A stretch of 64,000 nt of DNA from Clostridiales bacterium (GCA_024695545.1 JAILHZ010000159.1:1-64000); one strand, 5' to 3'; shown: positions 27,266 to 37,060, counted from the stretch's first letter. The notes: generated by a model not told the origin, from the sequence alone. Translations and numbers: made by a program.

Positions 27266-27916
27266 TCAACCTAAGATATTATCAATCTCTGCTGTTACCG
27301 TATTAATGGCATCATTGTGTTCTTTGATTCTGCTTTGCTGTTGCTCAGCTTCCTTCTTTTCTTCTTCGTACTGGTCAATATAATCTCCCATGAGATCTTC
27401 TACCAGATCATCTCCATTAACAAGGATGTACTCTTCACCGTCTTTTTCAAGCTCAACCGTCGTATCGATAGACATATATTTCTTCAATTTGATTTCATTA
27501 ACAAATTCTTCAAAAGCATCATAACACTCATTGATATCATCAAAATCGGAAGTGCTGTACTCGTCCCAGAAATCATCTGACGCAGAATTATAATCAGGGA
27601 CTACGACAGTAGCCGCACAGGTGATCTTACCTTTCTTTGACTCCACACTCTCCTCATCAACTTCAATCTCGGCATGATCCCATACGATAGTGAAATCTCT
27701 ACAGGTTTTGAAGGTTTTGAGAACATCTAAGTTATCTTCATCATACGCATCTCTTTTCTGCATCTTCTTCGTATTCAAGGATGTTATCTCTTCGATGATG
27801 GCGTTTGCTTCTTCCGCCACTTCCTTTTTATTCACACTTGAAGAACCGCATCCGGTAAGAGAAGCCGCCATAACAACAGAAACAACTGCACTTACGAATA
27901 TCACGCTTTTTTTCAT
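27266..27916 (-). CDS. Acidic lipoprotein, paralogue of the adjacent fusion protein's N-terminus
   Basis: The 216-residue product has a lipoprotein signal with lipobox LTGC and an acidic, partly helical mature region. It shares a clear pattern with residues about 25-190 of the next gene's product: an opening helix, an EVDEESVE-like strand, a C-A-A-T-V-V-V-P-D-Y motif, an Asp/Glu-rich segment, and a closing LVEDLMGDYID helix. The last 30 residues form a Glu/Gln/Lys coiled-coil-like helix. The fold could be NTF2/DUF5105-like; I cannot assign a function. It lies 37 bases downstream of its fused paralogue. Confidence 0.75.
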   Translation of the reverse strand: MKKSVIFVSAVVSVVMAASLTGCGSSSVNKKEVAEEANAIIEEITSLNTKKMQKRDAYDEDNLDVLKTFKTCRDFTIVWDHAEIEVDEESVESKKGKITCAATVVVPDYNSASDDFWDEYSTSDFDDINECYDAFEEFVNEIKLKKYMSIDTTVELEKDGEEYILVNGDDLVEDLMGDYIDQYEEEKKEAEQQQSRIKEHNDAINTVTAEIDNILG

Positions 27917-27953
27917 CTTCTATTCCCCTTTCGGACATAGATCACCTATAGGA

Positions 27954-29921
27954 TCAGATTTCGATACCCTTCTCCGCGCAGGCATCCTTGAAGTTGTTGA
28001 TCGCTTCCTGCTTGGAGATCTTGCCACGGGCATAGTCAGCAGCATTATCCATGAATACGCCGTTCAACTGATCATCATAGAGGCACTTGCACTTAGCAGA
28101 AGCGAAGCTTGTAGCCGAGATGAAGATCGGGAATGCATCCTGACCGCCGAGGAGAGCCATGTCGCCCTTAACCTTAGCAAGTACTGTAGAGGAAGCAACC
28201 GTATCCTTTGTGCCGTTGTCATTCATAACACCGGAAGCCCACAGATACTGAAGACCCGTATCGGAGCAATCAAGGGTTACCCACTCAACAAACTTGGAAA
28301 GGAATATCTTCTTGTCGGCATCCTGGATGCCCTTCTTATTTACGCAGAGCCAGGAACCGCCCCACCAGAAGCCTACCGGAGATTCGCATACACGCCAGTC
28401 ACCCTTTGTGTTAGCGGAGTGATCACCCAGTGTGTAGTTGATCAGCCATGCAGGTCCGAAGAAAGCGAACACCTTACGTGTTTCGTTTGTCCTAGGATCC
28501 TTGGACTCACCGTTCATAGCAGCGTACCAGGCATCGTTCCAGTTACCTGTCTCGTTGGTCCAGTTGTTATCATAAGCTTCCTTGATGAGGTCCATGTAAG
28601 CCTCTCTCTGCGGGTCGATATTAACCTTACCATCAACTACCCACGGAGTAGAAGCCGCCTTCTCACAAACGTTCCAAAGATCGCCGAAGTCAGCACATGC
28701 AGCATAACCTGCCGCATTAAGCTTAGCAGCAGCTTGCTTGAATGTATCCCAGGAACCAGATCCTCCGCCAACTGCCTTCTTCACTTCAGCCGGATCGTCA
28801 GATCCGAATACTTCCTTAGCGATAGATGCAGAGTAGATCATCGCACCACCGGTGCACTGATAGCAAAGCGCAACTATCTTACCGTCCCGGTTCGTACCGA
28901 GATCTATTGTGTACTGAGCAATTCCGGCCGCCGTCACTTTACCGTCAACATAATCGATAAAATCTGAATATGGAGCCGCCAGAGAAGAAAGATCTCCCTG
29001 TGTATAGGGCAGGATGTAATCAGCCTCTGCAACATAGATATCCGGAGCGCCATCACCACCGGCAGTCAAAGCAGCGTTCAGTTTTGTAACATAAGCTCCG
29101 CCTGTGTTAGCAGAAACCATAGCTGTTACCCTGTACTTGGAAGCCATGTCCGGGTTGTCAGCCATGAAACGCTTAACCATACCGGGAACCTCCGGGCTCA
29201 TCGCGAACATGTTGATCTCGATGGATCCGTTTCCATAACTCTCAATAGCTGTAGTCACACCATCATAATAATCTGTCGTAGGTGGAACATACTCCTCTGT
29301 TGTAGTAGGAGGTGTCATTGTCTCCGTTGTTGTGGTCGGTGTAGTCGGTATTTTGCGATTATACCACTCAAAATCCTCGATGCTTTCAATCATATCATCA
29401 TAGAGATCCTCGATCGCATCCCCTGCAACTTCACTATCCATCACATACTGGTCATCTTCGATATCAAATTCCAGTTCTAACGTAACTTCTTTGTATTTCT
29501 TCTCCTTCTGAGAATCGATCAGTTCTTCAAAATCCTCAAAGTCATCCGCGTCATCAAGTGCTCTTTCATAATCCGGAAGTGTTACAGTAGCTTCACACGA
29601 AGCTTTTTTCTTTTTCGTATTTTCTTCAATGCTTTCAGGATCGATCGTGTAGGTCGCTTTCTTCATAACAACCTGAACATATTCGTTCTCTGCGATCTCA
29701 TTGAGTTCCTCCTGGATGTTCTTTCCAAGGCCAAGTTCCTTATTCAGTTTCTTGATACTCTTTGCCTTAAGATTTACAAGTGCATCCAGGAAAAGATCAG
29801 CCGAAGCCTCAACTCCGTCTTCTTCCTCCACTTTCGAATCCTTATTTGTACAAGCGCCCAGTGAAACAATCATCGAGAAAGAAAGCACCAAAGCAGCAAA
29901 TCTCTTCATCTTACGTTTCAT
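27954..29921 (-). CDS. Lipoprotein domain fused to a carbohydrate-type solute-binding protein
   Basis: The 655-residue product has lipobox LGAC (about Cys24), a domain (about 30-195) paralogous to the neighbouring lipoprotein (CEATVTLPDYERAL), a Thr/Pro linker (about 200-225; TPTTTTETMTPPTTTEE), and a family-1 extracellular solute-binding protein region (about 230-650; VPGMVKRFMADNPD, GAPDIYVAEADYILPY, FFGPAWLINY, GFWWGGSWLCVNKKG). Such proteins deliver sugars to ABC importers, but no permease or ATPase gene is nearby. An orphan receptor or sensor, or a binding protein shared with a distant transporter, is possible. The added N-terminal domain is unusual for this family. Confidence 0.82.
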   Translation of the reverse strand: MKRKMKRFAALVLSFSMIVSLGACTNKDSKVEEEDGVEASADLFLDALVNLKAKSIKKLNKELGLGKNIQEELNEIAENEYVQVVMKKATYTIDPESIEENTKKKKASCEATVTLPDYERALDDADDFEDFEELIDSQKEKKYKEVTLELEFDIEDDQYVMDSEVAGDAIEDLYDDMIESIEDFEWYNRKIPTTPTTTTETMTPPTTTEEYVPPTTDYYDGVTTAIESYGNGSIEINMFAMSPEVPGMVKRFMADNPDMASKYRVTAMVSANTGGAYVTKLNAALTAGGDGAPDIYVAEADYILPYTQGDLSSLAAPYSDFIDYVDGKVTAAGIAQYTIDLGTNRDGKIVALCYQCTGGAMIYSASIAKEVFGSDDPAEVKKAVGGGSGSWDTFKQAAAKLNAAGYAACADFGDLWNVCEKAASTPWVVDGKVNIDPQREAYMDLIKEAYDNNWTNETGNWNDAWYAAMNGESKDPRTNETRKVFAFFGPAWLINYTLGDHSANTKGDWRVCESPVGFWWGGSWLCVNKKGIQDADKKIFLSKFVEWVTLDCSDTGLQYLWASGVMNDNGTKDTVASSTVLAKVKGDMALLGGQDAFPIFISATSFASAKCKCLYDDQLNGVFMDNAADYARGKISKQEAINNFKDACAEKGIEI

Positions 29922-30047
29922 AACCCATCCTCCTTTCGGGAGAACCCGACATTTACCTTCTATACGATTATACTCTCATAAAACATCTTAAACAATTGAG
30001 TCACAGCAAGATACACAGGGGCAGGACAGGCTCCGGGACATAAAGAA

Positions 30048-30077
30048 AAGGACCATCTCATTACTGAGATAGTCCTT
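30048..30077 (-). terminator. Intrinsic terminator of tRNA-Leu
   Basis: 13-base arms (one G-T wobble) around a 4-base loop, followed on the minus strand by TTCTTT. It begins three bases after the tRNA CCA. Confidence 0.9.
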
Positions 30078-30079
30078 CC

Positions 30080-30162
30080 TGGTGCGGCGAACGGGACTTG
30101 AACCCGTATGGTCGCCCACACGCCCCTCAAACGTGCGCGTCTGCCAATTCCGCCACCGCCGC
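30080..30162 (-). tRNA. tRNA-Leu (GAG)
   Basis: The 83-nt minus-strand sequence has acceptor GCGGCGG pairing with TCGCCGC, discriminator A and an encoded CCA; D-arm GGCGGAATTGGCAGACGC typical of tRNA-Leu; an anticodon loop TTGAGGG giving GAG; a long variable arm; and T-loop GGTTCAAGTCC. The class II variable arm and D-loop fit leucine. It stands alone with its own promoter and terminator. Confidence 0.95.
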
Positions 30163-30183
30163 ATGGCGCTTAAAGCATGAATA

Positions 30184-30212
30184 ATTATACTGATTGATTC
30201 AGGGTGTGTCAA
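30184..30212 (-). promoter_or_regulatory. Consensus promoter of tRNA-Leu
   Basis: On the minus strand: -35 TTGACA (30212-30207), 17-base spacer, -10 TATAAT (30189-30184), both hexamers exact consensus, about 20 bases before the tRNA 5' end. Confidence 0.9.
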
Positions 30213-30238
30213 TAGTGATTTTCTGTAACTTTCTCGTA

Positions 30239-30268
30239 TTTCAAATTGCAATATAAGAATGGTAAAAT
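30239..30268 (+). promoter_or_regulatory. Possible promoter for the DHH gene
   Basis: -35 TTTCAA (30239-30244), 18-base spacer, -10 TAAAAT (30263-30268), 24 bases before the start at 30292. The -35 is weak. Confidence 0.4.
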
Positions 30269-30291
30269 ATAGTGAATGACAGGACAGGAGC

Positions 30292-31788
30292 ATGAGTATG
30301 AGACTTTCAGAACTTCTTCAATTCAATGACATCGTCATCCAGTGTCATGATAACCCGGACGCAGACGCGCTGGCCAGCGGAACCGCATTACACTGGTACT
30401 TCACGAAGATGGGCAAGAATGTCCGATTTATCTACCGCGGAAACAACAAGATGCAGAAGAGCAATCTTGTAATCATGTTGTCGGAATTGTCTCTGCCTGT
30501 CTCCTACGAACCGGGCTTTGAAGAAGAACCCGAGCTTCTTATTACAGTTGACTGCCAGTATGGGCAGAGAAATGTTACCGAGACCCGAGCAAAAAACATT
30601 GCCATTATCGATCACCATCAGCTCACGGTCACGCTTCCGGAATATGCAACGATCCGAAGCAATATCGGCAGTTGCGCAACCGTCGTGTGGGACATGATCC
30701 GTGCAGAAGGTCTGGATGTCACAGAAGACAAGAACCTCTCCACTGCCCTATATTACGGACTGTACTCAGATACAAATCGTCTATCCGAGGTATCTCACCC
30801 GCTCGACCGCGATATGATCGAGTCTCTGGCTTCTAGCGTTCAGAGAAGTCTGATCACACGTATGAGCAATGCCAATATTTCTCTTTCTGAATTAAAGATC
30901 ACCGGTAAAGCGATCCTTGAATTCGAATTCTTTGAGGAGCATAACTACCTGATCCTGCGCGCTGAGCCCTGTGATCCGAACATTCTCGGCGTCATCAGTG
31001 ATTTTTCATTAGAGACAGATAAGGTAGACGTATGTCTCGCCTACTTTGTAAGCCCTTATGAGGTCAAATTCTCCGTCCGCAGCTGCACAAAAGAAGTTCA
31101 CGCCAATGAACTCGCTGCTTTTCTGGCAGACGGTCTCGGCGGTGGCGGCGGTCACATTCTGAAAGCCGGCGGTTCACTTCGTCCGGAGAAACTGGACAAA
31201 GATCCTTCCGCCCTTCTTAAAGAGCGGATGAAACAGTACTTCGATATGTTTACCATTCTTTATACTAAGGACACTGTTCTGGATACGGCGAATATGCCTC
31301 TTTACGAGAAGCTTCCCCAGGAAGTCGGCACGGTACGTCTTGCAGACATGTTTCCGCCGAAGACACAGGTCGAGATCCGAACTCTCGAAGGCGATGTTGT
31401 TGTTTCTGTCGAAGAGGACAGCTATCTTATGATTGGCATCGAGGGAGAGGTATATCCTATCGACGAAGAGAAGCTTCTGGCCAGATATAAGTCTCTTGGC
31501 AGACCATATTCAAAGACGTTCGAGTATTCTCCGAGTATCAAGGATCTTTCGACAGGTCAGAAAACCGATGTAATGTCCCACGCTCAGGCCATGATCAGCC
31601 ATGGCGGCGGACTGATCTATGCCCAGCCATTAGATCACTGTGTGAAGATCTTTACCCAGTGGGACGAAGAGAAATACTATCTCGGCAACGTTGGTGACTA
31701 TATAGCCGTCAGCGCCGAAGATGAGCATGATATCTACATCATCAAGAAGAGCCTCTTCCCTCTTCTGTATAAGCAGGCTGACAGTTAA
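30292..31788 (+). CDS. DHH/DHHA1 phosphoesterase with C-terminal extension
   Basis: The 498-residue product has the DHH metal motifs HDNPDADALASG (19-30), VDCQYGQ and IDHH (107-109), then a DHHA1 RNA-binding-type region ending in LGGGGGHILKAGG. Relatives hydrolyse nanoRNA, pAp or cyclic dinucleotides. About 170 extra residues (about 325-498) follow the usual end; they contain VGTVRLADMFPPKTQVEIRT-type and GNVGDYIAVSAEDEHDIYII-type beta segments of unknown role. The ATG at 30292 follows GGACAGGAG; the ATG two codons later is also possible. The 3' end overlaps the stop codon of the convergent TIR gene within TTAA. Confidence 0.85.
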   Translation: MSMRLSELLQFNDIVIQCHDNPDADALASGTALHWYFTKMGKNVRFIYRGNNKMQKSNLVIMLSELSLPVSYEPGFEEEPELLITVDCQYGQRNVTETRAKNIAIIDHHQLTVTLPEYATIRSNIGSCATVVWDMIRAEGLDVTEDKNLSTALYYGLYSDTNRLSEVSHPLDRDMIESLASSVQRSLITRMSNANISLSELKITGKAILEFEFFEEHNYLILRAEPCDPNILGVISDFSLETDKVDVCLAYFVSPYEVKFSVRSCTKEVHANELAAFLADGLGGGGGHILKAGGSLRPEKLDKDPSALLKERMKQYFDMFTILYTKDTVLDTANMPLYEKLPQEVGTVRLADMFPPKTQVEIRTLEGDVVVSVEEDSYLMIGIEGEVYPIDEEKLLARYKSLGRPYSKTFEYSPSIKDLSTGQKTDVMSHAQAMISHGGGLIYAQPLDHCVKIFTQWDEEKYYLGNVGDYIAVSAEDEHDIYIIKKSLFPLLYKQADS

Positions 31789-34700
31789 TTGATTCCGTAT
31801 CTTGATTTCTGCTCGTCAGTCAGCTCAGCACCTTTGATGATATCTTCCGCTTTTCGGATAAGATCGTCTATTGTATAGTGCTCGAAATATCCGATACGGA
31901 AGTCTTTTGTCGATGTATGTCCGAATGCGAAGAATCTGTCTGTTGGCGCATAATAACCCAAAGAGTTCCATACAACGGCAACCTCTATCCAAGTATTCAG
32001 ATCGACAATATCCGTGATTTCACCTGAATGAATAAAGAGAAGCCCCTTCTCTTCATCAATCTCGAGATCAGCGTGGATGCCCTGGTTAAAATACGCTTCA
32101 ACTTCTGACTTTCCGATGAACTCTCCGCTAGATGCATCATAACGGTAAAATGAACCATCATCAAAAACCACGAGGATCTGTTCATTCGAAGTACCCTCTT
32201 TATAGAAAGCAGCGCCGATTGCCGACATTCCTCCGGTCATCAGTTCAGACAACTGCTTTCCGTACGCATCATAGATCAGTAATTTGCTCTTATCTGCAAC
32301 GATCCAGCGCTCTCCTTTACTGTCAGACTTGACGAGTTCTGTTCCCGTCCAGTCCTTCGGAAGATCTATATCTCTTACTTTATGATTCTCAACATCGATC
32401 AGGTAGTTATCAGATTTATCGATATAACAGATCATTTTTGATTCCGGATAATAGACCGGTGCATCAGCAGGATAGATCTCATCAACCGGAAGCAAAAACG
32501 ATTCAGTATCTCCGGTTGCCAAATTAAAGAGATTGACCTTGCAGGATTTGCGCGAGATCTCATATACAAGGTATGTAAGATATTCACCTGTCATACTGCA
32601 GTCAAGCGCAGGCGTAAACACTGAATCCGCAAGTTGAATCTTTTCTTCAACTTCACCATTCGTCATCGAGATGCGGTAAGCAGTAAGCTTTCCCTCCGTA
32701 TCATGAACAGATACATAGAGCTTATCGTTATAGACACTGAGCAAATTGCAAGCCCCATAATCAGTCCCCTCAATATCGGTTTCAAACAGCAGCTTCATAT
32801 TTTTAGCGTCATAGACGACTAAATGCGGATTACTGTTCTGAAATGTCTTAACTACAAGATAGTCATCATCAAGATAATGCTCGGAGATTCCGCGCACCTC
32901 GATACTTTCATCGATTTCTTTCCAATCATCATCCGAAACGTAAAACTTGTAATAGATGACCTGGTTACTATCATTCTGCAAAATATAGAAGCCATCGCCA
33001 TATGCGACATCTTGAATATTGTCGACAAAATACGAATAATACGCTGAAGTATTCGGTCCTATAGATTCTACAGATGTTCCGATGGAACCTGAACTGGTTA
33101 CATACACAGGATTTCCATCGTTATCATTATCATGTATATCAATGATAATCTGCTGTGTCTCATACGAGCCAAGAGTTTCACCTGTATCCACAGAATAGAC
33201 TTCCATCAGATCACCGGTTGCGTAGGCTACAGCATTCCGCGTCGGAAGATTGAGCAATTCAGAGTCGTAATCATAAACATTATATGAAAAATCACGTATC
33301 CACTTCTCTGTCATCGTCGATGCATCTACACAGTATATCTTATCCGTGTGCGGTTGAATAATCGTTGAAGCGCCGTTCAAAACAGTTACATCGAGAATAT
33401 TATACCCGGCAATAACGAGCGTATTATCGTCTGTCCAGATAAAATCACGAAGGTCCGTGCTCTCCGACTGAAAGAACTTAATCGATCCTTCCTGCAGATC
33501 AAATACACCCATTTGGAAACCGTTTCCATAATCCAGGCAAATCATTGCAACTTTCGTTTCATCCGGCGAAAGAATGTAATTCTGATAGTTTTGGAAACTG
33601 AAATCGTAATCTGTCGGCAGCTTGTATTCGTTAAGAAGCTTTCCGTCTTCCAGAGAAATCTGATAAATGATATCTCTTGTTGTAGGTACAAGCACCCATT
33701 TTCTCTCCTTACCCGGCATAGGACCGGAACTGTGTACTTTTTCTTCGAGTGAATAACTCCAAAGATTCTCATGTGTACGGAGTTCAAAAACACTAACCTC
33801 TCTTCCGGATGTGATAAGAAGTTTTTCATCATCCAAATAATCAATGAAAACAGAAGACTGGCCCGCAAAAGATTTCTCAAAGATAACCTCATGTGTTTCC
33901 GTATCCCAACTGGTCACCTTCATCGCAGAATCAACAACAGAGAGCACTTTATTGTTAGGTGATACCTTCATCTTTTGGATCGTGGAAGGTGCCTTATAAT
34001 TCCAGACAGAGTGCACACTTGTTCCGGAAAGCGGTGTATAAGCTAATGTGGCCGAAGTTAAGGCGCGGACAGCCTCTGACGTGACAGGACGGTCATCATC
34101 GCCATTCGGAAGTGCTGCAAGTGCAAGTTGAATTGCCTCAATACGGTTTTCTTTTTCAAGAAGTGCCTGAGACTCATTTGCAAGGTAAATTGACTGGTTT
34201 CGAAGGGTTGCCTGATAACTCTTCTTCAACTGGAACTGCTTAGTTATCATATAGCCGATGAATCCGAGAGCAAGCGTAATGAAGACCATCGCCAGCGCAG
34301 TGATCCTCTGCATCTGATATGTTCTTCTTCTGTTCATGAGTTCATCATAAGAACAGCCTATGATCGGAGACGCAAGCCGCGGGAGCTCCAGTTTATCCGC
34401 TTTACGGAAAGGCATCCTGTAATCGCAGCAAAGCGGTTCTTTATCCCGAAAAGATACATATGTTGATCCATCAGAATTAACCATCTGAACTTCTTCCTGA
34501 AGGAGTTCTACGGGAAGAACCTCAGAAGGCTCACCTTCGCCAAGAACAGCAAGGATCTTATTTCTGGAATGCGTCTTCAGGAAAAACTGTATTTCGCGCT
34601 TTACCCATACCGATTCCTTCGTGTTATGTGTACAGATAACAATCAGGAAATCCGAGTTTTCAAGCGCGTGTTCGATCGTCTCGGTAAGATTACTCGTGAT

Positions 34701-34871
34701 CGGTAATTCATCTTTATCACGGAAAATACGCTGTATACGCTTCATCCCTGTCTTTTTACGGATTTTGCGCGGAATATGAAAGTGTTCCAGTTTAGACTGA
34801 ACACGTTCAGCTATCTTTGTATCCAGAGGCGCGTGTTTATACGAAATAAATGCATTGTAATGATCGATCAT
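31785..34871 (-). CDS. TIR-domain / membrane / beta-propeller protein
   Basis: The 1028-residue product has an N-terminal TIR domain (about 4-175): YNAFISYKHAPLDTKIAERV, RIFRDKDELPITSNL, ENSDFLIVICT, then SVWVKREIQFF, in which Glu93 sits where NAD-cleaving TIR domains keep their catalytic Glu. A membrane helix (about 188-210) is followed by a short helical segment and a large extracytoplasmic WD40/quinoprotein-like propeller (about 270-985) with repeated blades such as VTSWDTETHEVIFEKSF and CVDASTMTEKWI. The TIR side should be cytosolic. This suggests a signalling or immune sensor in which external binding could control NAD cleavage, but that is inference. Similar TIR-propeller proteins occur in Clostridia with little known function. 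No Thoeris ThsA or other defence gene is adjacent. Confidence 0.85.
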   Translation of the reverse strand: MIDHYNAFISYKHAPLDTKIAERVQSKLEHFHIPRKIRKKTGMKRIQRIFRDKDELPITSNLTETIEHALENSDFLIVICTHNTKESVWVKREIQFFLKTHSRNKILAVLGEGEPSEVLPVELLQEEVQMVNSDGSTYVSFRDKEPLCCDYRMPFRKADKLELPRLASPIIGCSYDELMNRRRTYQMQRITALAMVFITLALGFIGYMITKQFQLKKSYQATLRNQSIYLANESQALLEKENRIEAIQLALAALPNGDDDRPVTSEAVRALTSATLAYTPLSGTSVHSVWNYKAPSTIQKMKVSPNNKVLSVVDSAMKVTSWDTETHEVIFEKSFAGQSSVFIDYLDDEKLLITSGREVSVFELRTHENLWSYSLEEKVHSSGPMPGKERKWVLVPTTRDIIYQISLEDGKLLNEYKLPTDYDFSFQNYQNYILSPDETKVAMICLDYGNGFQMGVFDLQEGSIKFFQSESTDLRDFIWTDDNTLVIAGYNILDVTVLNGASTIIQPHTDKIYCVDASTMTEKWIRDFSYNVYDYDSELLNLPTRNAVAYATGDLMEVYSVDTGETLGSYETQQIIIDIHDNDNDGNPVYVTSSGSIGTSVESIGPNTSAYYSYFVDNIQDVAYGDGFYILQNDSNQVIYYKFYVSDDDWKEIDESIEVRGISEHYLDDDYLVVKTFQNSNPHLVVYDAKNMKLLFETDIEGTDYGACNLLSVYNDKLYVSVHDTEGKLTAYRISMTNGEVEEKIQLADSVFTPALDCSMTGEYLTYLVYEISRKSCKVNLFNLATGDTESFLLPVDEIYPADAPVYYPESKMICYIDKSDNYLIDVENHKVRDIDLPKDWTGTELVKSDSKGERWIVADKSKLLIYDAYGKQLSELMTGGMSAIGAAFYKEGTSNEQILVVFDDGSFYRYDASSGEFIGKSEVEAYFNQGIHADLEIDEEKGLLFIHSGEITDIVDLNTWIEVAVVWNSLGYYAPTDRFFAFGHTSTKDFRIGYFEHYTIDDLIRKAEDIIKGAELTDEQKSRYGIN

Positions 34872-34933
34872 AGCAGTATACTATTCTCCCTTCAATATCC
34901 CCGAACCATATTCTACAATAATTTCCGAAAAAC

Positions 34934-34963
34934 AAAAAGACTGCCCTTTCAGGCAGTCTTTTT
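34934..34963 (-). terminator. Intrinsic terminator of the choice-of-anchor gene
   Basis: 12-base arms AAAAAGACTGCC and GGCAGTCTTTTT with a 6-base loop, about 20 bases past the stop of the surface-protein gene. Confidence 0.85.
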
Positions 34964-34981
34964 AGTTGCGATGTTCAAATC

Positions 34982-37060
34982 TCAGTTTTCCTCTTCTTCT
35001 TTACTCTTTACCACAACTGTGACTACAGAAGCGGATACGATCAGGAAGAACAATCCTGCGAGGAGCTTGACAGAAGATCCTGTATCACCTGTCTTCGGTA
35101 CACGCTGTACACCAAGTACGGAGCCTTCCGGTGTAGGTGTCGGTGTATCTGTCGGAACAGCTGTCGGTGTTGCCGTCGGCGGATCCGTCGGGACCGGTGT
35201 TGCTGTCGGCTCAGGAGTTGCTGTCGGAACAGGTGTCTCCGTCGGGGACGGCATCGGTGTTGCTGTCGGAACAGGTGTAGCCGTCGGAACCGGTGTTGCT
35301 GTCGGCAGCGGAGTAGGTGTTGCCGTCGGCGTAGGTGTCGGTGTAGGTGTAGACTCATCCTCATCGTCATCTACTCTCGGAGTCGGAGTCGGCGTATCAG
35401 TCGGCTTCGGTGTTGCTGTAGGAGTACTTGTCGGAACAGGTGTCGGAGTACTCGTCGGGACCGGTGTAGGTGTCGGTGAAGGTGTTGCCGTCGGAGACGG
35501 GATCGGAGTCGGCGAAGGCAGCGGAGTCGGCGACGGGATCGGTGTCGCTGTCGGTCTCGGTGTCGGAGTCGGCGTGTTTGTCGGCTTCGGTGTCGGAGTA
35601 TTCGTCGGTGTAGGAGTCGGCGTATTCGTCGGCTTCGGTGTCGGAGTCGGTGTATTTGTCGGCTTCGGCGTAGGTGTCGGTGTATTTGTCGGCTTCGGTG
35701 TCGGAGTCGGGGTGTTAGTCGGCTTCGGTGTCGGAGTCGGGGTCGCTGTCGGGACAGGTGTTGCTGTCGGAGACGGCATCGGAGTCGCTGTCGGGACAGG
35801 CGTTGCTGTCGGAACCGGTGTAGCTGTCGGTCTCGGAGTAGGAGTTGCCGTCGGCTTCGGTGTCGGTGTAGGAGTATTTGTCGGAACCGGTGTAGCTGTC
35901 GGTGTAGGTGTAGCTGTCGGAACCGGAGTTGCAGTAGGTGTAGCTGTCGGTGTCGGAGTGTTTGTCGGAACCGGAGTCGGCGTCGGCGTATTTGTCGGCA
36001 CCGGTGTCGGTGTAGGAGTATTAGTCGGAACCGGTGTAGCTGTCGGTGTAGGTGTAGGTGTATTGAAGTTGAACTTTACACTGTTGGAAACAATGTGGAA
36101 CTCAGAAGTTGTGAACATGGAAGCACAGATGATCGAACCGTTGGAGTTACCGCCGAGCTTCTGGATATAAGCGTTCGGAGCAAGAACCGCTCCATGCAGA
36201 GCAAGGTTATCCGGAACGTAGATGCTCTTTGCTTCAGCAAAGTTCCATACTACGTGTCTGTCACGATCGTCACCACCGTCATTCGGTGTGCTGGCGCTGT
36301 TGAAAGAACCATATCTGAGCTGCGGGAAATAGTTAACGGAATCACCGCGTACGTTAACGATAACATTTACACCTTCCGGTAAGTAAAGCATATTTGTGCC
36401 GGCCGGAAGATTGAAGATCAGGACATCTGTCTCAGCGTTGAAGTCTGCAGGTGTCTTCGCCTCGACCTCGAGCCATCCGCCGCCGCCTCTCTGATTGAGA
36501 ATTGCATTGGAAGAAGACTGTGCCTGAGCATTTGCGCTGTTAGCACGGGATACCATAGCAGCCTTTCTTTCACCAAAGCTGATCGAAATTCCTTCTACGA
36601 TATGATAAGCATCGGAACTGAAGGAATAGTTAGTGCCGTGGATGTTGGAAACGGAAGATACTTCGAGGTTACCACGCATGGTGTTGATAGCATCGAAGTT
36701 CAGCTGTCCGGCAACGATCAACTGAGAGAGTCCTCTCTCACCCGGTGCCGTATTACTTGCTGCAAAAGAGAAATCACTAAGTGTAGCGTCTCCACCAATT
36801 GCAAAAGCACCTGTAGAGTGATGGCCCTGACCGCCACCTACTTCAAGGTTGCCAAAGCAAAATACTGCGTAATTAAATGGATTCTGTGGGTTTAAACCGG
36901 ATCCACCTTCACTTGAAAGATGGTTGTTAGCCGCTCCGGATGGAAGTGCCGCGATACCCTGTGCTCCTAAAAAGGCGACTACTAAGGTGCAGGACAACAT
37001 TCTGATCCAGCGGCCGAAACGATTGCCGGCCGTGCTCTGATGCGTTCTTTCTTCTGTCAT
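34982..37060 (-). CDS. Choice-of-anchor A surface protein with Thr-Pro repeat stalk and sortase-like signal
   Basis: The 692-residue product starts with a signal peptide ([19 protein letters not shown]), has a choice-of-anchor A domain (about 45-330; [62 protein letters not shown]), a Thr/Pro repeat stalk of about 310 residues interrupted once by an acidic RVDDDEDES, and a C-terminal VPKTG motif followed by a hydrophobic segment and KSKEEEEN. The end resembles a variant LPXTG sorting signal, so covalent wall attachment is likely. The ATG at 37060 is favoured by GGAGGG 6 bases upstream over the earlier start at 37084. It may act as an adhesin or coat component. Confidence 0.87.
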   Translation of the reverse strand: MTEERTHQSTAGNRFGRWIRMLSCTLVVAFLGAQGIAALPSGAANNHLSSEGGSGLNPQNPFNYAVFCFGNLEVGGGQGHHSTGAFAIGGDATLSDFSFAASNTAPGERGLSQLIVAGQLNFDAINTMRGNLEVSSVSNIHGTNYSFSSDAYHIVEGISISFGERKAAMVSRANSANAQAQSSSNAILNQRGGGGWLEVEAKTPADFNAETDVLIFNLPAGTNMLYLPEGVNVIVNVRGDSVNYFPQLRYGSFNSASTPNDGGDDRDRHVVWNFAEAKSIYVPDNLALHGAVLAPNAYIQKLGGNSNGSIICASMFTTSEFHIVSNSVKFNFNTPTPTPTATPVPTNTPTPTPVPTNTPTPTPVPTNTPTPTATPTATPVPTATPTPTATPVPTNTPTPTPKPTATPTPRPTATPVPTATPVPTATPMPSPTATPVPTATPTPTPKPTNTPTPTPKPTNTPTPTPKPTNTPTPTPKPTNTPTPTPTNTPTPKPTNTPTPTPRPTATPIPSPTPLPSPTPIPSPTATPSPTPTPVPTSTPTPVPTSTPTATPKPTDTPTPTPRVDDDEDESTPTPTPTPTATPTPLPTATPVPTATPVPTATPMPSPTETPVPTATPEPTATPVPTDPPTATPTAVPTDTPTPTPEGSVLGVQRVPKTGDTGSSVKLLAGLFFLIVSASVVTVVVKSKEEEEN
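35130..36064 (-). repeat. Degenerate Thr-Pro coding repeat
   Basis: About 935 bases of short imperfect repeats built from GGTGT, CGGAGT and GTCGG units encode [T/P/A/K/N/V]-rich TPTPxP blocks of the surface-protein stalk. Such repeats can expand or contract by slippage, so length may vary between strains and assembly errors are possible here. Confidence 0.9.

Noticed and set aside
27954..29921. Complete sugar ABC importer
   Set aside because: Only the binding protein is present; no permease or ATPase gene lies within the flanking 10 kb on either side.
31785..34871. Thoeris-type anti-phage system
   Set aside because: A TIR domain is present, but no ThsA (SIR2/SLOG) or other defence gene is adjacent, and the domain layout differs from ThsB.
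35130..36064. CRISPR array
   Set aside because: The repeats are short, imperfect and in frame with a Thr-Pro protein stalk; there are no constant repeat lengths or unique spacers.
34776..36170. Plus-strand Gly/Val repeat frame opposite the Thr-Pro stalk
   Set aside because: [11 protein letters not shown] repeats are what the complement of Thr-Pro repeat codons encodes; the minus-strand frame has signal peptide, domain and sorting-like end.
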